Origin: Nocardioides sp. Root1257
Lineage (GTDB): Bacteria > Actinomycetota > Actinomycetes > Propionibacteriales > Nocardioidaceae
Direction: 5' to 3'
NCBI RefSeq assembly: GCF_001425175.1
Contig: NZ_LMDV01000012.1
Coordinates: 245,800-309,799, forward strand
DNA length: 64,000 nucleotides
A model generated the notes under the pieces. That model worked only from the letters and a program-made list of their open reading frames with translations. It was not told where the DNA came from and made no database searches. Positions 16,340 to 23,821 of the stretch are shown in pieces (the first letter of the stretch is position 1; every line of letters begins with the position of its first letter). The position numbers were made by a program, and so were the translations under genes.

Positions 16340-17737
16340 CTACACGTGGTGCAAGCGGCGCGCGGCCTCGGCGAGCGACCCGCTCATGGACGGGTAGACC
16401 GTGAACGCCTGCGCGAGCTGGTCGGCCGTCAGCGACTCCGCGACCGCGATCGAGACCGGGTGGATGAGCTCGCTGGCGCGCGGCCCGACGACCACTCCCC
16501 CGACGACGATGCCGGTGCCGGGACGACAGAGCAGCTTCACGAAGCCGTCCCGGACGCCCTGCATCTTGGCGCGCGGGTTGCCCGACAGCGGCAGGGTCAC
16601 GATCTCGGCCTGCATCTCGCCGGCGTCGACGGCCTGCTGGGACCAGCCGACGGTGGCGATCTCGGGGGCGGTGAAGACGTTCGAGGAGACCTTCTTCAGG
16701 TCGAGCGGGTGCACCGTGTCGCCGAGGAAGTGCCACATCGCGATCCGGCCCTGCATCGCCGCGACGCTGGCGAGCATCAGGACACCGGTGCAGTCGCCGG
16801 CTGAGTAGACGCCGCGCGCCGACGTGCGCGAGACCCGGTCGACGTTGACGAAGCCGCCGTCCTTGAGGATGACGCCCGCCTCCTCGAGGCCCATGTCGCC
16901 GGTGTTGGGCACCGAGCCGAGCGCCAGGATGCAGTGCGAGCCCTGGACGGCGCGGCCGTCGGTGAGGGTCACGGTGACGACGTCGCCGTCGCGGGTCACG
17001 GACTCCATGCGCGACTTGGACAGGACGTTCATGCCACGCCGGGTGAGCACGTCCTCGAGCACCTTCGCGGCGTCGGCGTCCTCACCGGGCAGCACCCGGT
17101 CGCGGCTGGAGACGAGGGTGACCGGGATGCCGAGGTTGAGGTAGGCGCTCGCGAACTCGGCGCCGGTGACGCCCGAGCCGACGACGATCAGGTTGGTCGG
17201 GACCTCGGTGAGGTCGTAGACCTGCTCCCAGGTCAGGATCCGCTCACCGTCGGGCTGCGCGGTCGGGAGCGTGCGGGGTGCGGCACCGGTCGCCAGCAGG
17301 ATGGCGTCGGCCTCGAGGGTCTGCTCCGTGCCGTCCGCGAGCTGCGCGACGACCCGGCCGGGTCCGTCGAGCCGGCCCCGGCCGTGGACGAGGGTGACCC
17401 CGTCGCGGGTGAGCCGGCGCTCGATGTCCTGGGACTGGCTGGCGGCGAGGGCCTTCACCCGGGCGTTGACCCGGGCCAGGTCGACCCGGATCGAGGTCGC
17501 GGCGTCGCCCTCGGCGTCCTGGAACTCGACGCCGAGCTCGGCCGCGCCCGACAGCTCGCTCATCACCTCGGCGGTCGCGATCAGGGTCTTGCTCGGCACA
17601 CAGTCGGTGAGCACGGCCGAGCCGCCGACGCCGTCGGTGTCGACGATCGTCACCTCGGCGCCGAGCTGGGCCGCGACGTGCGCCGCCTCGTAGCCTCCGG
17701 GGCCGCCGCCGATGATGACGACGCGTTCGGTGCTCAT
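16340..17737 (-). CDS. lpdA: NAD(P)H-quinone reductase LpdA (one redox Cys missing)
   Basis: A 465-aa flavoprotein of the pyridine nucleotide-disulfide oxidoreductase fold. FAD binding begins VVIIGGGPGGYEAAHVAAQLG; NAD(P)H binding has LIVVGSGVTGAEFASAY; the second FAD motif reads RGVYSAGDCTGVLMLA. In lipoamide dehydrogenase the active site is CLNVGC; here it is AVLTDC (Ala41, Cys46), so no redox disulfide can form. The C-terminal His-Glu pair of Lpd is also lost (VYPSMSGSLAEA). This matches the Mycobacterium tuberculosis LpdA (Rv3303c) class, which reduces quinones rather than lipoamide. The ATG at 17737 comes 2 nt after the lpd stop, so the two form an operon. Confidence 0.92.
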   Translation of the reverse strand: MSTERVVIIGGGPGGYEAAHVAAQLGAEVTIVDTDGVGGSAVLTDCVPSKTLIATAEVMSELSGAAELGVEFQDAEGDAATSIRVDLARVNARVKALAASQSQDIERRLTRDGVTLVHGRGRLDGPGRVVAQLADGTEQTLEADAILLATGAAPRTLPTAQPDGERILTWEQVYDLTEVPTNLIVVGSGVTGAEFASAYLNLGIPVTLVSSRDRVLPGEDADAAKVLEDVLTRRGMNVLSKSRMESVTRDGDVVTVTLTDGRAVQGSHCILALGSVPNTGDMGLEEAGVILKDGGFVNVDRVSRTSARGVYSAGDCTGVLMLASVAAMQGRIAMWHFLGDTVHPLDLKKVSSNVFTAPEIATVGWSQQAVDAGEMQAEIVTLPLSGNPRAKMQGVRDGFVKLLCRPGTGIVVGGVVVGPRASELIHPVSIAVAESLTADQLAQAFTVYPSMSGSLAEAARRLHHV

Positions 17738-17739
17738 GC

Positions 17740-19131
17740 TCAGAGGTTGATCATGTGGCCGGCGATGCCCTCGATCGCTTCCTTCATCGCCTCGGACAGC
17801 GTCGGGTGGGCGAAGACGTTGCGGGCCACCTCGTCGGCGGTGAGGTCCCACTGCTGGGCCAGCGTCAGCGCCGGCAGCAGCTCGGTGACCTCGGGCCCGA
17901 TCATGTGGGCGCCGATGATCTCGTTGTGCTCGGCGTCGGCGACGATCTTCACGAACCCGACGCCCTCGGCCATGCCGCGGGCCTTGCCGTTGGCCGAGAA
18001 CGGGAACGACGACGTCTTCACGTCGTACCCCTTCTCGGTGGCCTGGGCCTCGGTGTAGCCGAACGACGCGATCTGCGGCTGGCAGAAGGTCGCCCGCGGG
18101 ATCATGTCGAAGTTGATCTCCATCGTCTCCGCGCCGGCGATCGTCTCGGCGGCGACGACGCCCATCGCCTCGGCGGTGTGGGCGAGCATGAGCTTGCCGG
18201 TCACGTCGCCGATCGCGTAGATGTGCGGGACGTTGGTGCGGCCGCGGCCGTCGACCGCGATCGCGCCGCGGTCGGTCAGCTCGATGCCGGCGTTCTCCAG
18301 GCCGTAGCCCTCGACGCGCGGCGCGAAGCCGAACGCGGCGAGCATCTTGTCGGCCTCGAGCACCTCGGTGCCGCCGTCCTTGCTCACCGTGACCTTGACG
18401 CCGGAGCCGGTGTCCTCGACGTTCTCGACCTTGGTGGAGAGCAGCACCTTCACGCCGAGCTTCTTGTACTGCTTGAGCAGCTCCTTCGAGACGTCGGCGT
18501 CCTCGGTCGGGACCATCCGGTCGAGGAACTCCACGATCGTGACGTCGACGCCGAAGTTGGTGAGCACGTAGGCGAACTCGACGCCGATGGCGCCCGAGCC
18601 GCCGATGATGATGCTGCCCGGGAGGGTGCTGTCGAGGATCTGCTCCTCGTAGGTCACGACGTTCTTGCTCGCGCTCATGCCCGGCAGCATCCGGACCTTG
18701 GCGCCGGTGCCGATGATGAGGTTGTCGAACGTGTAGGTCTGCTTGTTGCCGTCCTTGTCGACCTCGACCTCGTTGGTGCCCTTGATGGTGCCCCAGCCGT
18801 CGAGCTCGGTGATCTTGTTCTTCTTCATCAGGTAGTGCACGCCCTTGGCGCTGGCCTCGGCGACGCCGCGGCTGCGCTTGTGCGTCGTACCGAAGTCCAT
18901 GGACGCGTCGCCGGTGATGCCGAAGACGTCCTTCTCCTTGGTGATGATGTGCGCGATCTCCGCGTTGCGCAGCAGCGCCTTCGACGGGATGCAGCCGACG
19001 TTGAGACAGACACCTCCCCAGTACTTCTCCTCGATCACGGCCACGGACTGGCCGAGCTGGGCGGCGCGGATCGCGGCGACGTACCCACCGGGGCCGGCAC
19101 CGAGGACAAGGACGTTGAAGTGCGTGCTCAC
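17740..19131 (-). CDS. lpd: Dihydrolipoyl dehydrogenase (E3)
   Basis: A 463-aa FAD enzyme that reoxidises dihydrolipoamide in 2-oxoacid dehydrogenase complexes. The N-terminal FAD motif is VLVLGAGPGGYVAAIRAAQLG. The redox pair is intact in WGGVCLNVGCIPSKALL. NAD binding shows IIIGGSGAIGVEFAYV, and the C-terminal active-site dyad is in FAHPTLSEAMKEA. No E1 or E2 gene is in the window. The GTG at 19131 was chosen because homologous reading begins there and TAGGCT lies 7 nt upstream with no Shine-Dalgarno, suggesting a leaderless mRNA. It is co-transcribed with lpdA. Confidence 0.96.
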   Translation of the reverse strand: MSTHFNVLVLGAGPGGYVAAIRAAQLGQSVAVIEEKYWGGVCLNVGCIPSKALLRNAEIAHIITKEKDVFGITGDASMDFGTTHKRSRGVAEASAKGVHYLMKKNKITELDGWGTIKGTNEVEVDKDGNKQTYTFDNLIIGTGAKVRMLPGMSASKNVVTYEEQILDSTLPGSIIIGGSGAIGVEFAYVLTNFGVDVTIVEFLDRMVPTEDADVSKELLKQYKKLGVKVLLSTKVENVEDTGSGVKVTVSKDGGTEVLEADKMLAAFGFAPRVEGYGLENAGIELTDRGAIAVDGRGRTNVPHIYAIGDVTGKLMLAHTAEAMGVVAAETIAGAETMEINFDMIPRATFCQPQIASFGYTEAQATEKGYDVKTSSFPFSANGKARGMAEGVGFVKIVADAEHNEIIGAHMIGPEVTELLPALTLAQQWDLTADEVARNVFAHPTLSEAMKEAIEGIAGHMINL

Positions 19132-19190
19132 GCAGGCCAGCCTACTGACGTGAGGCAGCCCACTCGCCTCCGGTTGGTTACTCTTCGGCG

Positions 19191-19643
19191 GTGACGCTCT
19201 ACGCCGCCTACGGGACCAACCTCGATCCCGCCCGGATGAGCGAGCGGTGCCCGCACTCACCGCTGTCGACGACGGGGTGGGTGCAGGGGTGGCGCCTCAC
19301 CTTCGGCGGCGAGGAGCACGGCTGGGACGGCGCGCTCTCGACCCTCGTCGAGGACCCGATCGACCAGGTCTTCGTGGCGGTCTACGACGTCTCCCGCGAG
19401 GACGAGTCGCAGCTCGACGGCTGGGAGGCGGCCGACTCCGGCCTCTACCGCAAGACGCGCGTGCGGGTCGCGACGCTCACCGGCTCGGTCGTCGCCTGGA
19501 CCTACGTCCTGGACGCCTACGAGGGCGGCCTGCCCTCCGCGTCGTACCTCGGCGTCCTCGCCGACGCCGCCGAGGCCGCCGACGCCCCCGCCGACTACGT
19601 CGCCGCGCTCCGCATGCGGCCCTGCCGGTCGATCGGGCAGTAG
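19191..19643 (+). CDS. Gamma-glutamylcyclotransferase-fold protein
   Basis: A 150-aa protein of the GGCT-like (AIG2/BtrG) fold. The family glycine/tyrosine loop is at the extreme N-terminus (LYAAYGTNLDPARMSERCP). A conserved acidic stretch, EDESQLDGWEAADSGLYRK, includes Glu residues placed like the catalytic one of this fold. Such proteins open gamma-glutamyl or related amide bonds, but the true substrate is not known. It starts at GTG with TACTCT 6 nt before it, the leaderless pattern, 59 bp from the divergent lpd start. Its 3' end is 11 bp from the left repeat of the 19655-20863 element. Confidence 0.8.
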   Translation: MTLYAAYGTNLDPARMSERCPHSPLSTTGWVQGWRLTFGGEEHGWDGALSTLVEDPIDQVFVAVYDVSREDESQLDGWEAADSGLYRKTRVRVATLTGSVVAWTYVLDAYEGGLPSASYLGVLADAAEAADAPADYVAALRMRPCRSIGQ

Positions 19644-19654
19644 CTGGCCGGCTC

Positions 19655-19736
19655 CCAGGGATACCCGGTCGACCGGGTGTTCCTGAACTCCGAGGGCATT
19701 GCAAAGGCCTACAACCTGGTGAAGTGCCCTCCCAGT
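19655..19736 (+). repeat. Left 82-bp inverted repeat of the candidate element
   Basis: This sequence is the inverted partner of 20782-20863. The inner 15 bp (AAGTGCCCTCCCAGT, 19722-19736) match perfectly, and the outermost 14 bp match at 13. Internal palindromes: CAGGGATACCCGG (19656-19668) with CCGGGTGTTCCTG (19673-19685) around a 4-nt loop, then GAGGGCA (19692-19698) with TGCCCTC (19725-19731). It fills the space between two convergent genes. Confidence 0.8.
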
Positions 19737-19738
19737 CC

Positions 19739-20707
19739 TCAACCAGCGGCCGGCAGCCGGGTCGGGCCGACCTCGCGGCGGAGCATCGCGACGGTCCGCT
19801 CGGGGTGCTCGAGGTCGTCCCAGGTCAGGCGGATGCAACGCCACCCGGTACGGCGGCGGATCCGGTCCTCACGTCGCTTCTCGGCGATCACGACCTCGGA
19901 CGGCGTCTGTCCCGGTTTGAACGGCTTCTCGTACTTCACCTTCCCGTCGAACTCCAAGAACACCCCGAGATCCGGCCAGGCGAAGTCGACGCGACCGATC
20001 AGCTCGCCGTCCTCGTCGTGGACCTCGTACTGCGGCACGGGCGCAGGAATGCCGTGGCGGGAGAAGAGGTAGAAGCACCGCGACTCGCCGACCGTCTCGA
20101 TCCGGGGATCGGCGAGTCGGAGCACGATGTCGGTGCTCAGCGTGTTCGGCCAGTGATCCATGCTGCGGTAGCGCTCGGCCAGCTGCTCGAGGGTCGTGTG
20201 ACCGTGGTGCAGCAGGTGGTTGACCACGCACAACGCTGGTTCGACGCCCACGAGCGTAGTGGTCTCGAGGGCGGTCCGCGTCCCGCTCATCACCCTCACC
20301 CCATTGCGCGTCACGATGTCGCCGGGGAGCACACGGCCGCGATGCTGCCGTACGCCGGCCTCCCGTCGACCGACCTTGCCGTCGAGACGGGTCAGGTGGA
20401 CCTCGTCGAGGTCGATCCGCCAGATCGGGGCGTCGTACTCCGGCAGACCCGACACGTGCGACAGGACAACATCGGTCTTCGCCTGCTTGACAGCCGCGCG
20501 CGCCCGCAGTGCGTGGCGTCCGGAGACGTCCAGCCTGTCGTGATCGGCCTTGGCGACATAAGCACCGCGACGCACTCGGACCAGCGTGCCGTCCGCCACC
20601 AGGCGCGCGATCCCATAGTCGTCGTACCCCTCGGCGAGCAGCTCCCCTCGCAGCCGCACGGGAGTATTGCGGGGGTCGTCGTCGGGACGTCCTGCCGGCT
20701 TGATCAT
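19739..20707 (-). CDS. AbiEi-type winged-helix protein with DUF559/Vsr-like nuclease domain
   Basis: A 322-aa protein. Residues about 15-60 form an AbiEi-like N-terminal winged helix (LAEGYDDYGIARLVADGTLVRVRRGAYV). The middle is of the AbiEi C-terminal type (LSHVSGLPEYD, GVRVMSGTRTALETT). The C-terminus, about 205-312, is a restriction-endonuclease-like domain: Glu207, Asp241 in GRVDFAWPD, Glu252-x-Asp254-x-Lys256 in FLEFDGKVKY, then EKRREDRIRRRTGWRCIRLTWDDL, as in DUF559 and Vsr-like families. Key acidic residues are kept, so catalysis is plausible. No toxin partner gene is adjacent. It starts at ATG 20707, and its only clear context is the pair of 82-bp inverted repeats. Function is unknown: antitoxin-like regulator, nuclease, or the mobility protein of the element. 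Confidence 0.75.
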   Translation of the reverse strand: MIKPAGRPDDDPRNTPVRLRGELLAEGYDDYGIARLVADGTLVRVRRGAYVAKADHDRLDVSGRHALRARAAVKQAKTDVVLSHVSGLPEYDAPIWRIDLDEVHLTRLDGKVGRREAGVRQHRGRVLPGDIVTRNGVRVMSGTRTALETTTLVGVEPALCVVNHLLHHGHTTLEQLAERYRSMDHWPNTLSTDIVLRLADPRIETVGESRCFYLFSRHGIPAPVPQYEVHDEDGELIGRVDFAWPDLGVFLEFDGKVKYEKPFKPGQTPSEVVIAEKRREDRIRRRTGWRCIRLTWDDLEHPERTVAMLRREVGPTRLPAAG

Positions 20708-20781
20708 GCCCGGGTTCTGCCCGGGTTCCGACGGTCCGCATGCCACCCATCTGGCGCCTGTGGACAACCCGCCGCCGACGT

Positions 20782-20863
20782 ACTGGGAGGGCACTTCCGC
20801 AACTTGACGGCCCTTGCAGTGCCCTCCCTGTTCAGGGATACCCGGACAACCGGGGATCCCTGG
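20782..20863 (-). repeat. Right 82-bp inverted repeat of the candidate element
   Basis: The reverse complement aligns with 19655-19736 at 66 of 82 positions without gaps. Its palindromes are better preserved than in the left copy: GGGAGGGCACT (20785-20795) pairs perfectly with AGTGCCCTCCC (20818-20828), and CAGGGATACCCGG (20833-20845) pairs with CCGGGGATCCCTG (20850-20862) at 12 of 13. It ends exactly where the stop codon of the VOC gene begins and could also act as a terminator for that gene. Confidence 0.8.
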
Positions 20864-21262
20864 CTAGCCCGGCGCCACCGTGTGGCAGACCGCCTCGACG
20901 TTGTTGCCGTCGGGGTCGCGGACGAACGCACCGAAGTAGTGGTCGTGGTACTCGGGCCAGTGCCTCGGCTCGTGCAGGACCTCCGCGTCGAGGGAGACGG
21001 CGGCGTCGAAGAAGGCGCGCACGGCGTCGGCCGAGGTCGCCGCGAACGCGATGTGGACCTCGCGGTTGGGCTGGGACGAGGGGCCGGAGCCGTCGGGCTG
21101 GGTGCCGATCCAGAAGTCGGGCTTGCCGGGGGTGCCGTAGCCGATCGCGACCTCGAAGTCGAGGATCCGCTCGAAGCCGAGGACCCCGAGGACCTTGTCG
21201 TAGAACGCCGCCGACGCGGCGAGGTCGGAGCAGTTGATGCCGAAGTGGTCGATCATCACCAC
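20864..21262 (-). CDS. VOC-superfamily (glyoxalase-like) protein
   Basis: A protein of about 130 aa with two beta-alpha-beta-beta-beta units. The first begins IDHFGINCSDLAASAAFYDKVLGVLGF, with the metal-ligand His of the VOC fold in DHFGI. The second has VHIAFAATSADAVRAFFDAAV and ends FVRDPDGNNVEAVCHT with the terminal Glu ligand. Members include glyoxalase I, dioxygenases and resistance proteins; the substrate cannot be assigned. The start is GTG 21262 or ATG 21256. It is divergent from the purine nucleoside phosphorylase gene. Its stop codon abuts the right inverted repeat of the neighbouring element. Confidence 0.82.
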   Translation of the reverse strand: MVMIDHFGINCSDLAASAAFYDKVLGVLGFERILDFEVAIGYGTPGKPDFWIGTQPDGSGPSSQPNREVHIAFAATSADAVRAFFDAAVSLDAEVLHEPRHWPEYHDHYFGAFVRDPDGNNVEAVCHTVAPG

Positions 21263-21287
21263 ATCGTGCCCGACTAGAGTCCTCCGG

Positions 21288-22100
21288 GTGAGTCACGCAG
21301 CCATCCCGGATTCCCCGCACGAGCTCGCCGCCCACGCCGCCGAGCGGCTGGCCGAGCTGACCGGCGTCGAGCGGCACGACGTCGCACTGGTGCTCGGGTC
21401 GGGCTGGCTGCCCGCGGTCGACGCCCTCGGCGAGGCGACGGCCGAGATCAGCACGACCGACCTCCCCGGCTTCTCGGCCGCCGCGGTCGCCGGCCACTCC
21501 GGGAAGATCCGCTCGGTCCGCGCCGGCGACAAGCAGCTGCTCGTCTTCCTCAGCCGCACGCACTACTACGAGGGCAAGGGTGTCGCCGCCGTCGTCCACG
21601 GGGTGCGTACGGCGGCCCAGGCGGGCTGCCGCGCGATCGTGCTGACCAACGGCTGCGGCGGGCTGAAGCCGAGCTGGACGCCGGGTACGCCGGTGCTGAT
21701 CAGCGACCACATCAACCTCACCGGCAGGAGCCCGATCGAGGGCGCCAACTTCGTCGACCTCACCGACCTCTACAGCTCCCGCCTGCGGACCATGTGCCGT
21801 GAGGTCGACCCGAGCCTGGACGAGGGCGTCTACGTGCAGTTCCCCGGCCCCCACTACGAGACCCCGGCAGAGGTGCGGATGGCCGGCATCCTCGGCGGCC
21901 ACCTGGTCGGCATGAGCACCACGCTCGAGGCGATCGCCGCCCGCGAGGCCGGCATGGAGGTCCTCGGCATCAGCCTGGTCACCAACCTGGCGGCCGGCAT
22001 CAGCGACCAGCCGCTCGACCACTCGGAGGTGCTCGAGGCCGGCCGGGCCGCCGCCTCCCGGATGGGCGACCTGCTGGGGCGGATCGTCCCCCGCATCTAG
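21288..22100 (+). CDS. Purine nucleoside phosphorylase (trimeric PNP/MTAP family)
   Basis: A 270-aa enzyme that splits purine (deoxy)ribonucleosides with phosphate into base and (deoxy)ribose-1-phosphate. Phosphate-site residues appear in LVLGSGW and SRTHYYEGKG; the base pocket has LTNGCGG and the conserved Glu lies in YETPAEVRMAG; GMSTTLEAIAAREAGMEVLGISLVTNLAAG is the family signature. I start at the GTG at 21288 because TAGAGT lies 7 nt upstream (leaderless pattern) and homologous reading begins there. The product feeds the phosphohexomutase and deoC found further right. Confidence 0.93.
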   Translation: MSHAAIPDSPHELAAHAAERLAELTGVERHDVALVLGSGWLPAVDALGEATAEISTTDLPGFSAAAVAGHSGKIRSVRAGDKQLLVFLSRTHYYEGKGVAAVVHGVRTAAQAGCRAIVLTNGCGGLKPSWTPGTPVLISDHINLTGRSPIEGANFVDLTDLYSSRLRTMCREVDPSLDEGVYVQFPGPHYETPAEVRMAGILGGHLVGMSTTLEAIAAREAGMEVLGISLVTNLAAGISDQPLDHSEVLEAGRAAASRMGDLLGRIVPRI

Positions 22101-22112
22101 CCAGGAGACGAC

Positions 22113-22739
22113 ATGGGCGACACCCGCGCCGCGCTCGTCGAGGCCGCCACCCGCACCTTCGCCGAGGACGGCGTGCTCACCGCGTCCCTCGTCGAGGTCA
22201 CCCGTCGCGCCGGGCAGCGCAACCGGGGCGCCGTGCACTACCACTTCGGCTCCCGCGAGGCCCTCGTCGTGGCGGTGCTCGAGCAGCACACCGCCTTCCT
22301 CGCGGCCCGCGAGGGCGAGCTCCTCGAGATCGCGCGGGCGACGCCCCCGGATGACCTCGCCGCGGTGCTCGAGGCGATCGTGCGACCGGCGATCGAGCTG
22401 GCCGAGACCGGCCCGTCCGGGCGCGACTACCTGGTCATCGTCGGTCAGCTCGTCGAGGAGTACGACCGCCTCGACCCGACCGTCCGCGCCGCGCTGACCG
22501 CCACCGGCGGGTACGACGTCTACGCGCTGCTCGCCGAGCGCCTCCCCGCCCTCGACGAGCCGCTCCACAACGAGCGGATGGCCCTGGTCACCGAGTTCAT
22601 CCTCCGCACCGTCGCCGCGCGGGCCCGCGCCCAGCAGACCGGGACGCCCGGTCGCGCGCAGCTGCCCACCGAACGCTTCGTGCGCAACCTGGTCGCGATG
22701 GCGGCGGGCATGGCGACGGCGCCACCCCTTGACGGCTAA
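22113..22739 (+). CDS. TetR-family transcriptional regulator
   Basis: A 208-aa regulator with N-terminal HTH at about residues 5-50 (ALVEAATRTFAEDGVLTASLVEV, then NRGAVHYHFGSREALVVAVLE). The C-terminal ligand domain has no recognisable specificity. It begins 12 bp after the pnp stop with GGAG just upstream of the ATG. It precedes an MDR oxidoreductase by 47 bp, where a small palindrome lies (22764-22778), so it may control that gene and the sulfotransferase behind it. Confidence 0.88.
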   Translation: MGDTRAALVEAATRTFAEDGVLTASLVEVTRRAGQRNRGAVHYHFGSREALVVAVLEQHTAFLAAREGELLEIARATPPDDLAAVLEAIVRPAIELAETGPSGRDYLVIVGQLVEEYDRLDPTVRAALTATGGYDVYALLAERLPALDEPLHNERMALVTEFILRTVAARARAQQTGTPGRAQLPTERFVRNLVAMAAGMATAPPLDG

Positions 22740-22763
22740 AACCCCCTCTTAGTACGGTCCCGG

Positions 22764-22778
22764 CATCACCGAGTGATG
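22764..22778. promoter_or_regulatory. Small palindrome, possible TetR operator
   Basis: CATCAC-CGA-GTGATG is a perfect 6-bp inverted repeat with a 3-bp centre in the 47-bp gap before the MDR oxidoreductase gene. TAGTAC (22751-22756) just before it could serve as a -10. The arms are short, so chance occurrence is possible. Confidence 0.3.
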
Positions 22779-22786
22779 GGGGTCAC

Positions 22787-23821
22787 ATGAGGGCAGTCCG
22801 CGTGGTCCGCCACGGCGAGCCGACCGCGGCCATCGAGGTCCGCGACGACGTCGAGGTCCCCGAGCCGGGTCCCGGCCAGGTCCGGGTGGCGGTCTCGGCC
22901 GCCTCCCTCAACTTCGGCGACATCGCCCGCTGCCGCGGTGGCGTCGCCGCCGTGATGGCCCAGCCGCCGTTCACCCTCGGCATGGACCTCGCCGGCGTCG
23001 TCGAGGCCGCCGGGGAGGGTGCCGAGGAGTGGATCGGCCGCCGCGTCGTCGGCATCGCACCCCAGTCGCTCGGCGGCCTGGCCGAGCAGGCACTCGCCGG
23101 GAGCGTCTTCGAGGCGCCCCCCGAGCTCGACGACGCGGAGGCCGCCGCGTTCACGCTCCCCTTCCACGTCGGCTACCTCGCCCTGCACGAGCGTGCCCGG
23201 CTCCAGCCCGGCGAGACCGTCGTCGTCCGCGGCGGCGCCAGCGCGGTCGGTACGGCGGCGATCCAGCTCGCTGTCGCGGCCGGCGCCCGCGTGCTCGCGA
23301 TCGCCGGCGGCGCGGAGAAGGCCCGGCTCTGCCGCGACCTCGGTGCCGAAGTCGCCATCGACCACACGTCCGAGGACGTCTTCGACGCGGTCATGGACGC
23401 GACGGGCGACCGCGGCGCCGAGGTGATCTTCGACCCGATCGGCGGCGGACTGACGGAGACGATGTGGACCTGCGGCGCGCTCGGCGGCCGCTACCTCGCG
23501 GTCGGCTTCAACGACGACCCGGAGTCCGGGCTCACCGGCCGTCCGCTGCGCAAGCTGTCGATGGCCAACATGTCGGTGCTCGGGGTGCTGCTCGCCTACC
23601 TCGACACGCCCCGCGACTTCCGCCGCTTCGGCATCAACGCCTTCTCACCGGCCGACGGGCAGCGCGTGCACGCGGCGCTCCTCGACCTGGTCGCCGCCGG
23701 CAGCATCCGGCCGGTCATCGGGCGCCGGATCGGCCTCGACGACGTCGCGGCCGCCCTCGAGGACCACGCGGCCCGTCGTACGTCGGGCCGCACCGTCGTC
23801 CAGATCGGAGACCGGGAATGA
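22787..23821 (+). CDS. MDR-family zinc-independent oxidoreductase (quinone reductase-like)
   Basis: A 344-aa medium-chain dehydrogenase/reductase. It has a GroES-like N-terminal domain (PEPGPGQVRVAVSAASLNFGDIA, GMDLAGVVEAAGEG) and a Rossmann domain (GETVVVRGGASAVGTAAIQLAVAAGARVLA). The Cys/His zinc ligands of alcohol dehydrogenases are absent, placing it with NADPH:quinone oxidoreductases. It overlaps the downstream sulfotransferase by ATGA, so the two are translationally coupled and probably act on a common hydrophobic substrate. The substrate itself is unknown. Confidence 0.88.
   Translation: MRAVRVVRHGEPTAAIEVRDDVEVPEPGPGQVRVAVSAASLNFGDIARCRGGVAAVMAQPPFTLGMDLAGVVEAAGEGAEEWIGRRVVGIAPQSLGGLAEQALAGSVFEAPPELDDAEAAAFTLPFHVGYLALHERARLQPGETVVVRGGASAVGTAAIQLAVAAGARVLAIAGGAEKARLCRDLGAEVAIDHTSEDVFDAVMDATGDRGAEVIFDPIGGGLTETMWTCGALGGRYLAVGFNDDPESGLTGRPLRKLSMANMSVLGVLLAYLDTPRDFRRFGINAFSPADGQRVHAALLDLVAAGSIRPVIGRRIGLDDVAAALEDHAARRTSGRTVVQIGDRE

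Larger units (their letters stand above)
19655..20863. mobile_element. Candidate single-gene element: nuclease-like gene between 82-bp inverted repeats
   Basis: The gene at 19739-20707 is bracketed by two 82-bp sequences in inverted orientation that align without gaps at 66 of 82 positions (my hand count). Total length is 1209 bp. The left end begins 11 bp after one gene's stop; the right end finishes directly before the stop codon of the VOC gene. Each end contains two successive palindromes. No known transposase is encoded and no target-site duplication is obvious by eye. Inverted ends around one cargo gene suggest mobility; the alternative is a pair of REP-like intergenic repeats that happen to flank a gene. 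Confidence 0.55.

Noticed and set aside
19739..20707. Ordinary type IV toxin-antitoxin system (AbiEi antitoxin plus AbiEii toxin)
   Set aside because: No nucleotidyltransferase toxin gene is adjacent, and the protein has its own nuclease-like C-terminus, so a standard AbiE pair is not supported.
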